Shown one piece after another: positions 1 through 7,485 of a DNA stretch of 64,000 nucleotides. The notes under the pieces are model-generated. The model had not been told where the DNA came from and did no database searches. It saw only the letters and a program-made list of their open reading frames with translations. Origin of the DNA: Acidobacteriota bacterium (GTDB lineage Bacteria > Acidobacteriota > Vicinamibacteria > Vicinamibacterales > UBA823); the NCBI GenBank assembly GCA_002730525.1, contig PCAK01000027.1, positions 1 to 64,000 on the forward strand. The letters are read 5' to 3'. How positions within the stretch are numbered: the stretch's first letter is position 1; the number at the start of each line of letters is the position of its first letter. The position numbers and the translations under genes were made by a program.

Positions 1-7
1 ACCCACC

Positions 8-98
8 GGAGAGGTACCGAAGTGGTCGTAACGGGGGCGCCTCGAAAGCGTCTTGTCGGGTAACCGGCACGTGGGTTCGAATCCCACCCTCTCCGCCA
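8..98 (+). tRNA. tRNA-Ser(CGA)
   Basis: A complete class II tRNA cloverleaf can be folded: acceptor GGAGAGG pairs with CCTCTCC, the anticodon stem GGCGC/GCGTC (one G-U) holds loop CTCGAAA with anticodon CGA, there is a long variable arm, and the T-arm is GTGGG-TTCGAAT-CCCAC. The 3' CCA is encoded. It reads UCG serine codons. It sits at the window edge and is followed by AT-rich DNA. Confidence 0.95.
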
Positions 99-532
99 AT
101 TCCTAGTCCAATACAGTCCAGCTACTTCTACTAAACCGTTTATTATCAATTAACGTACAGTTGCCCATGATGGCGACGAGTGAAACAGCGGTGTTGGGCT
201 GGCTCAAAAAGAAACACATAGGTTGCGAGATCACGATTATTTCATTGAACTGGTTCGATAACTGACGCTTTCAAACGGAGCCTCGAAATCGAGTCGTCGT
301 TTCCTCGCCGTTGACCACCGAGACGCTTACCCCTTGCGCTTCGGTGGCGCCTTCCGCTGACCGTTTCCCTGCGTCTCTGTTAGTCTCTGCTGATGCCGGA
401 AGCGAACCCAATGAACGAGGGCGTTGAAGTTGGCGAACGCTGGTATGCAAATGCCTTCAGATCATTGCGCCTCACGTCGGGTTCAGCGGCGGGTCACTCA
501 AGGATGTAGCCGGACCGCACAGCCGTACGCCC
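99..532. other. AT-rich gene-free stretch 3' of tRNA-Ser
   Basis: No gene is supported here. The first 160 bases are much more AT-rich than the rest of the window and contain a short direct repeat (AGTCCA at 105-110 and 115-120) immediately after the encoded CCA of the tRNA. Such a composition break at a tRNA 3' end is typical of old integration sites, but no integrase, second att copy or transposase is visible. The remainder leads into a broken receiver-domain gene. Confidence 0.4.
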
Positions 533-898
533 CGCGCCGCCGGGGCGCTCAAGCGCCACGGATATCAGGTGATCGAGGCCGTGACACCCGATGAGGCACT
601 CGAGATGGTGGCGGACGCCCCACCGATCGACCTGGTGCTCACCGACGTGGTGATGCCTGGCTTGAGTGGCCCCGATCTACTGGCGAGGATACGTGAGCAT
701 CGCTCGGTGCGCGGCTTGCTGATGACGGGCTCTACGGAGAAGCTGATCACGACCGGTGACGGCAGCACCGACGTGCTCGAGAAGCCGTTCGAGTCGAACC
801 AGTTGCTTCGGCTCGTCAGACGAGCGCTCGAGACGGCGCCATTCGGATCCGAGTCGGTCGACCCTGCCGAGATAGTCGCCCCGCCTCCGCCCGCCTGA
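533..898 (+). pseudogene. Truncated response-regulator receiver domain
   Basis: The frame encodes the C-terminal two thirds of a CheY-like receiver domain. The segment ALKRHGYQVIEA is the typical alpha1-beta2 part, DLVLTDVVMPGLSGPDLL carries the phospho-acceptor aspartate (TDVVMP), LLMTG is the beta4 Thr/Ser region, and LEKPF carries the conserved lysine. The N-terminal acidic pair (normally VDDE) is missing: the frame upstream is open back to 428 but shows no beta1 strand. The domain ends in an APPPPA tail, as in receivers at the C-terminus of hybrid histidine kinases. The only start would be GTG 569, inside the domain. This is probably the relic of a larger sensor kinase or regulator; function is unlikely. 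Confidence 0.7.
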
Positions 899-976
899 TC
901 CCTTGCGGGTCGTCGACCAGTTGCCGTCGCTACCCGAGAGAGCGGGGGGCGGCAACGCCCGGCCTCGAGAATGTGG

Positions 977-1066
977 TGGCGGAGAGAGTGGGATTCGAAC
1001 CCACGGTAGAGTTACCCCTACACACGCTTTCCAAGCGTGCTCCTTCAACCACTCGGACATCTCTCC
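977..1066 (-). tRNA. tRNA-Ser(GGA)
   Basis: On the minus strand a full class II tRNA folds with acceptor GGAGAGA/TCTCTCC, anticodon stem around loop CTTGGAA (anticodon GGA, reading UCC and UCU), a long variable arm and T-arm GTGGG/CCCAC. Discriminator G and CCA are encoded (CCA corresponds to 977-979). It is divergent from the SRP RNA gene. A tRNA-Ser next to the SRP RNA and dnaX is also seen in Bacillus. Confidence 0.95.
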
Positions 1067-1113
1067 TGAACGTGTCGAGTGTACCATGCCCTCTCGCACG
1101 CGCGCGGCCTCGC

Positions 1114-1142
1114 TTGCTTGCCGATCCGGCGCGGGCTACACT
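1114..1142 (+). promoter_or_regulatory. Likely sigma70 promoter of the SRP RNA gene
   Basis: TTGCTT (1114-1119) and TACACT (1137-1142) are separated by 17 bases. The expected start site lies about 15-20 bases before the first paired base of the SRP RNA. Position and spacing fit a housekeeping promoter; this is a sequence match only. Confidence 0.5.
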
Positions 1143-1164
1143 GAGGGTCGCGCGGGGGTACACA

Positions 1165-1305
1165 ACGCGCCGCGGGTCGGACCGCGGCCCGGAACCTGTG
1201 CAATCTCAGCCTATGAACCGCGTCAGGGCCGGAAGGCAGCAGCGCTAAGTAGTCACTGACATGTGCCGCAGGTCCTTCCGGGTCGCGGTCGGACCCGCGG
1301 CGCGC
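1165..1305 (+). ncRNA. ffs: Signal recognition particle RNA (4.5S type)
   Basis: The RNA folds as one long hairpin: 1167-1178 pairs perfectly with 1292-1303. The apex carries the diagnostic SRP core: GTCAGG, a GCC-GGAA-GGC tetraloop (GGAA at 1231-1234) and AGCAGC on the return strand, the binding site for the M domain of Ffh. At about 140 nt it is a little longer than the E. coli RNA and lacks an Alu domain. It targets membrane and secreted proteins co-translationally with Ffh and FtsY. Its position just upstream of dnaX is conserved in many bacteria. Confidence 0.93.
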
Positions 1306-1342
1306 CGTCGCCGCGTCGCGCGCGTTCGTTCCGTCGTCAGCC

Positions 1343-3097
1343 ATGGCCTACCAAGTCATTGCCCGCAAGTGGCGCCCCCAGAAGTTCGATGACGTCGTGG
1401 GGCAGCGCGGTGTCACCCAGACGCTGCGCAACGCGATTTCGAGCGACCGCATCGCCCAGGCCTACGTGTTCGCGGGACCGCGCGGCGTCGGGAAGACCAC
1501 GACGGCGCGCATCCTGGCCCGTGCGCTGAACTGCGTCGGCGGCCCGACGCCGGAGCCGTGCGGGAAGTGCGATGCGTGCCTGGAGATCGCCGAGGGGCGC
1601 GACATCGACGTGCTCGAGCTCGACGCGGCTACGCATACCGGGATCGACAACGTGCGCGAAGTGATCATCGCCGGCCTGGCGATGGCGCCGGTGCGCGACC
1701 GCTACAAGATGTTCCTGATAGACGAGTTTCACCAGCTCTCGAAGCACTCGTTCAACGCGCTACTGAAGTCGATCGAGGAGCCTCCGCCTCACGTCGTCTT
1801 CATGATGGTGACCACCGAGCTGGCCAAGATTCCCGACACGATTCTATCCCGGTCGCAGATCTTCGAGTTCCGCACCATCGGCGCCGCGGCCATTGCCGAC
1901 CAGGTGCATACGATCACCAAGGCGGAGAAGATCACGATCGACGACGGTGCCGTAGGCCTGTTGGCGCGGGCGGCCGACGGCAGCATGCGCGATGCCCTGA
2001 GCGCGCTCGATCAGGTTATCGCGTTCGCGGGCGAGCAGATCGCGGCCGACGATGTGTCGACGGTGCTCGGTCTGGTCGGCCGCGACCTGCTGTTCGATGC
2101 GATCGAGGCCGTGGCCGACGAGCGAGCGTCCGACCTCTTCGAGCTGGCGGGTCGATTCGTCGAGGCGGGCTACGATCTGCGTCTGGTCTGCCGGGAGTTG
2201 TCCCGCGTCTGTCGCGATCTGCTCGTCCTGGCCATCGATTCCTCCCGTTTCGACGACGCCGAGGTGGCGCCCGAGGGCGATCGTGATCGACTGCGCGCCC
2301 TGGTGCCGCGCTTCTCGCGCGAGGACCTGATGCGGGCGTTCGATGTGCTCAGCCGGGCCGACGTCGAGATCAGGAATGCGTCGCAGCCGCGCTATCACCT
2401 CGAGATGGCACTGCTGCGCTGGGTCCACCTGCGCCACCTCGTCCCGTTGGCCGATCTCATCGACGGCCTGGAGTCGGGTGCACCGGTCGGGCGCGCGGGC
2501 GGCGGACCAGCCGCGCCGCCGCAGCGCCGGCCGAGTCCAGCCCGATCTGTGAAGGCCAAGACACCGACTCGAAAAGCGGCGCCGCCGGTGACTGCCGCCG
2601 CCGCGCCACAGGCCTCGCCCGCGCCGCCCGCGGCGGCGCGGGCCGAGTCGGCGCCCGCCAATCGTTCGGCCACGGCTGCGCCGGCGTCGGACGACGACGG
2701 CGGCGATCTCAAGCGTGCCTGGTTGGCGGAGGTGCAACGCGCGAAGAAGTTCTTCTACGGCACGGTGGTCGCGCAGGCCCAGCGGGTCGTCATGGACGGC
2801 GATCGGATCACGTTCACGTTCGCGCCGAATCATCGCACGCTGCAGACGCAACTCGAGCAGAATCGGCCCTGGCTGGAGAAGACCGCGTCCGAATTGGCCG
2901 AACGTAAGATTCAGGTGATCGCCGAGCAGGGCACCGCCGAAGCGCCCCCCCCCACTCCCACTCCCACTCCCGCGCCCGACGCGACGACGCCGGCGCCTGC
3001 CGACGAATCGCTGAAGGCCGAGGCGATGGACGATGCAGCCGTGCAGGCGATGCTCGACGTCTTTCCAGCCGAGATCCGGGGCGTTGAAGAGGTGTGA
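1343..3097 (+). CDS. dnaX: DNA polymerase III subunit gamma/tau
   Basis: 584-residue clamp-loader ATPase of the replisome. The N-terminal AAA+ domain has Walker A GPRGVGKT (45-52), a zinc site made of C64, C73, C76 and C79, and Walker B FLIDE (D127, E128). The sensor-1/arginine-finger region reads LSRSQ, where the family usually has SRCQ. Domains II and III follow to about residue 380. Then comes an Ala/Pro-rich linker (about 385-460), and a C-terminal tau-like region ending near residue 584 after a PT repeat. No slippery heptamer for a gamma frameshift was seen. It is followed by ybaB and recR in the usual order. Confidence 0.97.
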   Translation: MAYQVIARKWRPQKFDDVVGQRGVTQTLRNAISSDRIAQAYVFAGPRGVGKTTTARILARALNCVGGPTPEPCGKCDACLEIAEGRDIDVLELDAATHTGIDNVREVIIAGLAMAPVRDRYKMFLIDEFHQLSKHSFNALLKSIEEPPPHVVFMMVTTELAKIPDTILSRSQIFEFRTIGAAAIADQVHTITKAEKITIDDGAVGLLARAADGSMRDALSALDQVIAFAGEQIAADDVSTVLGLVGRDLLFDAIEAVADERASDLFELAGRFVEAGYDLRLVCRELSRVCRDLLVLAIDSSRFDDAEVAPEGDRDRLRALVPRFSREDLMRAFDVLSRADVEIRNASQPRYHLEMALLRWVHLRHLVPLADLIDGLESGAPVGRAGGGPAAPPQRRPSPARSVKAKTPTRKAAPPVTAAAAPQASPAPPAAARAESAPANRSATAAPASDDDGGDLKRAWLAEVQRAKKFFYGTVVAQAQRVVMDGDRITFTFAPNHRTLQTQLEQNRPWLEKTASELAERKIQVIAEQGTAEAPPPTPTPTPAPDATTPAPADESLKAEAMDDAAVQAMLDVFPAEIRGVEEV

Positions 3098-3128
3098 CCG
3101 CCAGCCGGCGGCAGTCAGGTATGAGCTC

Positions 3129-3431
3129 ATGAACATTCAGGAAATGATGAAGCAGGCGCAGCAGATGCAGGACCGCCTGCAGGAGCGCATGGCGGAGACG
3201 CGCGTCGAGGCGAGCGCCGGCGGTGGCATGGTCACCGTCGTGATGAACGGCTCCAAGCAGGTCATGTCGATCGCGATCGATCCAGAGGTCGCCTCGGGCG
3301 ACGACGTGGAGATGCTGCAGGACCTGGTCGTCGCGGCCATCAACGATGCGCATCGCAAAGTCGACGAGGAACTGGCCGGACAGATGGGTGGTCTGATGGG
3401 TGGCCTGAAGATTCCCGGACTCACCGGATGA
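3129..3431 (+). CDS. ybaB: YbaB/EbfC nucleoid-associated protein
   Basis: 100 residues, starting [14 protein letters not shown]. Proteins of this family form dimers that bind DNA and are encoded between dnaX and recR in most bacteria. Visible features are the amphipathic N-terminal helix rich in Met and Gln, the [11 protein letters not shown] strand-turn near residues 31-42, and a Gly/Met-rich tail. The ATG at 3129 was chosen because the family starts with this helix; the open frame reaches further back but only into the dnaX 3' end. The stop overlaps the recR start (ATGA), implying translational coupling. Confidence 0.93.
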   Translation: MNIQEMMKQAQQMQDRLQERMAETRVEASAGGGMVTVVMNGSKQVMSIAIDPEVASGDDVEMLQDLVVAAINDAHRKVDEELAGQMGGLMGGLKIPGLTG

Positions 3432-4024
3432 CACAGCTGGACTCCCTCACCCAGTTGGTCGAGCAGCTCCAGCGCCTGCCGGGCATCGGCGCCAAGAGCG
3501 CTCAGCGTCTCGCATTTCACTTTCTCAAGAACCCCCGCGACGAAGTCGAGCGCCTCTGCGACGCGCTGCGAGAGGTGAAGGACAAGGTCGCGTACTGTTC
3601 CGTCTGCAGCAACATTACCGATGTCGACCCGTGCTACTACTGCACGAGTCCTAGCCGGAACCGACGGGTGATCTGTGTCGTCGAGGAGCCCCACAATGTT
3701 ACCGCCGTCGAGAAGACTCGAGAGTTCAACGGCGTCTACCATGTGCTGATGGGTGCGCTGTCACCGCTGCAAGGTGTCGGCCCGGACGACCTGAAGATCC
3801 GGGGATTACTGGAGCGCGTGGGGAACGGCGAGGTCGACGAGGTCATCCTGGCCACGAATCCGAACGTCGAGGGCGAGGCCACCGCGATCTATCTGGCCAA
3901 GCTTCTCAAGCCGCTCGGTGTCCGCGTTACCCGCATCGCCATGGGTGTGCCCGTTGGGAGCGACCTCGAGTACGCCGATGAGGTCACGATGCACAAGGCG
4001 ATGGAAGGCCGGCGGGAGGTGTAG
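3428..4024 (+). CDS. recR: Recombination mediator RecR
   Basis: 198 residues, full family length. RecR works with RecO (and RecF) to load RecA at gaps. The helix-hairpin-helix [15 protein letters not shown] lies near residues 18-32. The zinc motif follows (CSVC...CYYC, about 57-75), then the Toprim domain with VICVVEEP near residue 80 and the later TNPNVEGEA segment. The ATG overlaps the ybaB stop by four bases. Last gene of the dnaX block; the next gene is convergent. Confidence 0.96.
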   Translation: MTQLDSLTQLVEQLQRLPGIGAKSAQRLAFHFLKNPRDEVERLCDALREVKDKVAYCSVCSNITDVDPCYYCTSPSRNRRVICVVEEPHNVTAVEKTREFNGVYHVLMGALSPLQGVGPDDLKIRGLLERVGNGEVDEVILATNPNVEGEATAIYLAKLLKPLGVRVTRIAMGVPVGSDLEYADEVTMHKAMEGRREV

Positions 4025-4035
4025 GAAACAACCCG

Positions 4036-5784
4036 CTATTCGATCTTTCGCAGGGCGGCCCTGGTCGCGGGTGCAGCGGTCGGGGCTTCGACGAGTTCCC
4101 GTCGTAGCCGCTCCAGGTCTCCCGCCTCATCCACGTCGTGCCACGATTCGACCTGCACGACATCGATCCCCACGCGTTGCGCGGCCGACAGCGTATCGGC
4201 CAGCGCGAAGGATGTGCTCCATCGGACTCCGCTGAAGAGATCCGGCACGACATTCGGATCGGCGATCGCCAGGCCGAGCAGATAGTAGCCCCCATCGTCC
4301 GATGGGCCGATGACGGCGCTGCCCGCAGGCGCCAGGCTCGCGACAGCCTCTTCGAGTGCGCGAGTGGGTAGCGTCGGGAGGTCGGATCCGACGATGACGA
4401 TGCGGTCGAAACCGGCGCTGAGGAGGTCCTCGAACAGCGCGCGTTCCCGCGCGCCGAGGTCGGCGCCGCGTTGCGCCAGCAGCTCGTCGGGCCGCACGCC
4501 GACCGCGTCGAACCCCTCGGCGCCTCCATCGGGCGTGTAGGCCAGACGCAGTGCGACACCGTCGATCGCGCGGCAGGTGCGCACCATGTCAGCGACGAAA
4601 GCGGCGTAGAGGTCGGCGCGGACGCGCGGGTCGGGAATGGCCGAGGCCAGACGCGTCTTGATCGAGCCCGAATCGCTGGGGGAGCGCGCCATGATCGCGA
4701 TGACGGTGCGTGCGGGCTCGGCGGCCCGTTCGGACGGTGTGGCGGAGGCGTCGCCGCGGGCCGCCGACAGGCCTCGGCCCAGGACGATCGGGAGACCGAT
4801 CGCGAGCCACGACAGCATCCGGGCCTTCCGGACGATGGCCATCGTCACACCCGTCGCGGTGCCGAACTGCAGCAGGTCGGCGAACAGCCCGGTGCCCGCC
4901 TCGTCCACGCCGACGCGCAGCGGGACGAATTTGAACGCCACCATGATCATCCGATTGACCGACTCGAAGAGAAACGCGTCGAGCCACGACGGCGATGAAC
5001 CGGTGACGAGCGCCAGGACCACGTAGGTCTCGGCGAGCGCGGCAACGTGGAAGAGCGCATCCAGCAGCGCGATTGGTCCGAGGCCCGCCTTCGTGCGCGG
5101 ATAGGCCGCATGCATCCGAGCCTCGAGCCGTTGCAGCCAGCCGAGGCCGGTGCCGATCCATCCCGCGCGCCAGCGGGCCGGGAGTTTCGCGAGGGTCCGG
5201 CCGGCGAACGACAGTCGGCGCCAGAGCACCGTATGCAGCGTGAGCACGACGAGCGCCAGGCCGCCGACGACCCCGCCGCCGGCGATCCACCAACTCGTGC
5301 CCGTGCCCAGCCGGGCGACCAAGGCGATGAGGCCGGCCGCGAGTACGATCGCGACGGACAGCGAGTAGAACAGGTTTTCGACGGCCAGGGCGGCCAGCGC
5401 TCCGGACGCCGGCAGACGCCGGGTGACCAGGGCGACCTTGGCCGGTTCCGAGACGAGCAGTCCGAGCGGCGTCACGTTGCCCAGCGCGTCGCCGGCCACC
5501 GTCGCGACCAGGGCCTCCCGAAAGGTCAGACGCCCCGGGGGCTCGACGCACAGCGTCCAGGCCAGGGCGCGCATCGCGAAGCGGAAGCCCGACAGGGCCA
5601 GCACGAGCAGGAACCCCCACCCGACGCTGGCGACGCCGGCCGCGACCTCCGCGAGCCCCGCGCGGCGAACGAAGATGACGAACAGCAACGCGCCGATCGC
5701 CATCGCGAGGATCTGTCCGATCGCTCGGAGCGGCGACCCCCGGCGTGGACGAGACGGTGCCGGCTCGGCTGGCGATGAGGTCAT
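4036..5784 (-). CDS. Flippase-like membrane protein fused to a DUF2064 glycosyltransferase
   Basis: 582 residues with two parts that are normally separate proteins. Residues about 20-350 hold eight or so membrane segments of the lysylphosphatidylglycerol synthase/YbhN-like (flippase-like) family, with the family signatures ALGNVTPLG and VPLRVGVDEAGTG. Residues about 365-570 are a soluble nucleotide-diphospho-sugar transferase-fold domain of the DUF2064/TIGR04282 type: KTRLA near the N-terminus, VGSDLPTLP, and GPSDDGGYYLLGL. The fusion suggests transfer and membrane handling of a lipid- or membrane-linked product by one polypeptide; substrate unknown. No frameshift is present at the joint, which is a short Ala/Glu-rich linker. 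The gene is convergent with recR and divergent from the next gene. Confidence 0.85.
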   Translation of the reverse strand: MTSSPAEPAPSRPRRGSPLRAIGQILAMAIGALLFVIFVRRAGLAEVAAGVASVGWGFLLVLALSGFRFAMRALAWTLCVEPPGRLTFREALVATVAGDALGNVTPLGLLVSEPAKVALVTRRLPASGALAALAVENLFYSLSVAIVLAAGLIALVARLGTGTSWWIAGGGVVGGLALVVLTLHTVLWRRLSFAGRTLAKLPARWRAGWIGTGLGWLQRLEARMHAAYPRTKAGLGPIALLDALFHVAALAETYVVLALVTGSSPSWLDAFLFESVNRMIMVAFKFVPLRVGVDEAGTGLFADLLQFGTATGVTMAIVRKARMLSWLAIGLPIVLGRGLSAARGDASATPSERAAEPARTVIAIMARSPSDSGSIKTRLASAIPDPRVRADLYAAFVADMVRTCRAIDGVALRLAYTPDGGAEGFDAVGVRPDELLAQRGADLGARERALFEDLLSAGFDRIVIVGSDLPTLPTRALEEAVASLAPAGSAVIGPSDDGGYYLLGLAIADPNVVPDLFSGVRWSTSFALADTLSAAQRVGIDVVQVESWHDVDEAGDLERLRRELVEAPTAAPATRAALRKIE

Positions 5785-5858
5785 CGAAGGTCGGTCCAGC
5801 CGCTCGGTCGCGGCGGGCGGTTGCGGGTACGGACATGCCGCTTACATAATCTACGGCA

Positions 5859-6470
5859 ATGCTCCCGGCTTTGCAGCTGCCTGTCGCCATCATTCTACTT
5901 GGCGGCGGGCTGCTGGCGTGCTTTTTCGGCTACCGGCTCTTCCGTTTCGTGCTCGCGGTCTACGGGCTCGTGGCCGGAGCGGTCGTCACCCTGCAGTTCC
6001 TCGGCAGCGCCGAACCGTGGGTGCTGGTCGCCGCGGTCGTCGTGGGCGCGCTGGTTGGCGGGCTGGCGTTCATCGCCGTCTACTTCATCGGCGTCGCCAT
6101 CGTCGGCGCCGGACTCGGTGCGCTCATCGTCAACCTGGCCTGGTCACAGCGCGCGGAGGATCCGCACGTCCTGATTGTCGTGCTGTTCGCCATCGTCGGT
6201 GCGTTCGCCGCCTTGGTCCTCCAGCGCTACGTCATCATCGTGGGCACGTCGTTCGGCGGCACCTGGATGAGCGTTGTCGGCGGGCTGGCCCTGACGGGCG
6301 ATCCCGAGGCCGTCGCGGCCATCGGCACCCTGAGCGGCTGGGTGACCTACCCGCTCGACCGCGTCATCGCCCAGCGGGAGGTGCTGATCGCGTGGCTGAC
6401 GGTCGGGCTCGTGGGGGTCGTCGTCCAGTTGTGGAGGACCAGCAAGGCGCGCGGCAAGGGGAAGAAGTGA
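5859..6470 (+). CDS. DUF4203/TMEM198-like membrane protein
   Basis: 203 residues with seven predicted hydrophobic helices of small residues (Gly, Ala, Val), beginning LPVAIILLGGGLLACFFGYR, which is typical of the DUF4203 family (Gly-rich helices, a FGYR-like turn after the first). The C-terminus is a short Lys-rich cytoplasmic tail. The biochemical role of the family in bacteria is not established. A CATAAT box at 5845-5850 lies just before the ATG. The gene is monocistronic, between a divergent fusion gene and tRNA-Asn. Confidence 0.7.
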   Translation: MLPALQLPVAIILLGGGLLACFFGYRLFRFVLAVYGLVAGAVVTLQFLGSAEPWVLVAAVVVGALVGGLAFIAVYFIGVAIVGAGLGALIVNLAWSQRAEDPHVLIVVLFAIVGAFAALVLQRYVIIVGTSFGGTWMSVVGGLALTGDPEAVAAIGTLSGWVTYPLDRVIAQREVLIAWLTVGLVGVVVQLWRTSKARGKGKK

Positions 6471-6493
6471 CCGGCAGAGGGGCCAGCCGTCGA

Positions 6494-6523
6494 TTGACCC
6501 CGCCAGTGGGGTTCCGGTACCAT
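6494..6523 (+). promoter_or_regulatory. Possible promoter of tRNA-Asn
   Basis: TTGACC (6494-6499) and TACCAT (6518-6523) are spaced by 18 bases, about 65 bases upstream of the mature tRNA 5' end. Sequence match only. Confidence 0.35.
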
Positions 6524-6589
6524 TAGTGACCTCGGTGAGGTCGCAGTGAATCCGCACGTGCGAGCGGCCGCTCCGAAGCTTCGTGACGA

Positions 6590-6664
6590 TCCTCAGTAGC
6601 TCAACGGCAGAGCATCCGGCTGTTAACCGGAGGGTTGTAGGTTCGAATCCTACCTGAGGAGCCA
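6590..6664 (+). tRNA. tRNA-Asn(GTT)
   Basis: 75-nt cloverleaf with acceptor TCCTCAG/CTGAGGA, D-stem GCTC/GAGC, anticodon stem TCCGG/CCGGA with loop CTGTTAA (anticodon GTT), T-stem GTAGG/CCTAC and encoded CCA. Reads asparagine codons AAC and AAU. Confidence 0.97.
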
Positions 6665-6825
6665 ACCTTTTCAATTCTCGTTCGCCATACGGTGCAGCCC
6701 CTATTGGCCGGGCGGGTGCTGGGTGGTGGCGAACGCAAACTACTCCAACCAGCTTGATCCCTCTGGCGGTGTCAGTATTCGCTTCTAGCTGTATGAGGAG
6801 GTTCGCTTCGACGTTCGGATGGGCG
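6665..6825. other. Gene-free stretch 3' of tRNA-Asn
   Basis: No gene, repeat or RNA is recognisable. The stretch links the tRNA to a GGDEF-domain relic and, with it, makes about 300 bases without an intact gene. Confidence 0.4.
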
Positions 6826-6888
6826 GACGCCCTCGAGTTGTGCGTCATCTTTCTCGACCTCGACCACTTCAAGCAGGTCAACGACCAG
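6826..6888 (+). pseudogene. GGDEF (diguanylate cyclase) domain relic
   Basis: A short open segment encodes LCVIFLDLDHFKQVND, which is the near-consensus beta1-alpha1 motif of GGDEF domains (the DLDHFK aspartate binds metal and the asparagine contacts GTP). The following GHxxGD and GGDEF motifs are absent; the frame runs into unrelated residues and stops at 6945. No plausible start or signal domain is present upstream. This is a fragment of a former diguanylate cyclase gene and cannot be active. Confidence 0.7.
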
Positions 6889-6945
6889 CGGCGAGCCCCC
6901 GGCCTCGCAGGGCTAGAGCGGACTCGCGCCGCCCGCGGCGGTTGA

Positions 6946-6951
6946 TATAAT
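6946..6951 (+). promoter_or_regulatory. -10 box upstream of the respiratory cluster
   Basis: A perfect TATAAT, preceded by TTGA, lies 18 bases before the ATG of the pentaheme cytochrome gene. No -35 hexamer is obvious at 16-18 bases upstream. Transcription from here would leave a leader of about 12 nt. Confidence 0.5.
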
Positions 6952-6969
6952 GCCGCCGCCCGGACCGTC

Positions 6970-7485
6970 ATGTCGCGACTCCGCCTGACCCCGACCGCCC
7001 TCGTCCTCGCCGCCGCCGTCGTCTTCCTGGGCGTGCTGATCAGCGCTTGCTCGTCCGACGTCGGCGCGAGCCCCGACCAGCCGGTCGCCTTCTCTCATCT
7101 GATCCACGGCGAGAACGAGATCGACTGCGCCTACTGCCACGAATACGTCGACCGCTATGCCGTCGCCGGCATCCCGCGGGTCCAGGTCTGCATGGACTGC
7201 CACGAGTTCATGGAACCCGAGGCGCCGAGTGCGGATCTGGACCGGCTGGTCGAGTTCTCGGAGGCTGGCGAGGAGATTCCGTGGGTTCGTCTGTACGAGC
7301 TGCCCGACTACACCCACTTCAACCACCGGTGGCATATCGCCGCAGAGGTCGAGTGCCAGACCTGTCACGGTGAGATCGGCACGAGCGAGCGCGCGACGCG
7401 CCACATGGTCTACGACATGGACTGGTGCCTGACCTGCCACGAGGAGCAGGAGGCGTCGGTCGACTGTCTGACCTGCCATACATGA
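6970..7485 (+). CDS. actA: Pentaheme cytochrome c lipoprotein, ActA-like
   Basis: 171 residues. A signal peptide ends in lipobox LISAC (C27), so the mature protein is a lipid-anchored periplasmic cytochrome. Five CxxCH heme sites are visible at 53-57 (CAYCH), 74-78 (CMDCH), 129-133 (CQTCH), 153-157 (CLTCH) and 166-170 (CLTCH), with upstream histidines such as FSHLIH that can be distal ligands. This is the architecture of ActA in alternative complex III and of cytochrome c7/c3-type subunits. The stop overlaps the next start by four bases (ATGA), so it is the first gene of the cluster. It would accept electrons from the Fe-S subunits and pass them to cytochrome c or an oxidase. Confidence 0.88.
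   Translation: MSRLRLTPTALVLAAAVVFLGVLISACSSDVGASPDQPVAFSHLIHGENEIDCAYCHEYVDRYAVAGIPRVQVCMDCHEFMEPEAPSADLDRLVEFSEAGEEIPWVRLYELPDYTHFNHRWHIAAEVECQTCHGEIGTSERATRHMVYDMDWCLTCHEEQEASVDCLTCHT

Noticed and set aside
2940-2980. Run of C and CCCACT repeats in dnaX
   Set aside because: It keeps the frame (Pro-Thr repeats in the linker) and is not a frameshift site.
1343-3097. Programmed frameshift for a gamma form of DnaX
   Set aside because: No A-rich slippery heptamer with downstream stem was found; only full-length tau is supported.
1844-3136. 430-codon antisense frame over dnaX
   Set aside because: Low-complexity Arg/Gly text; dnaX on the other strand is unambiguous.
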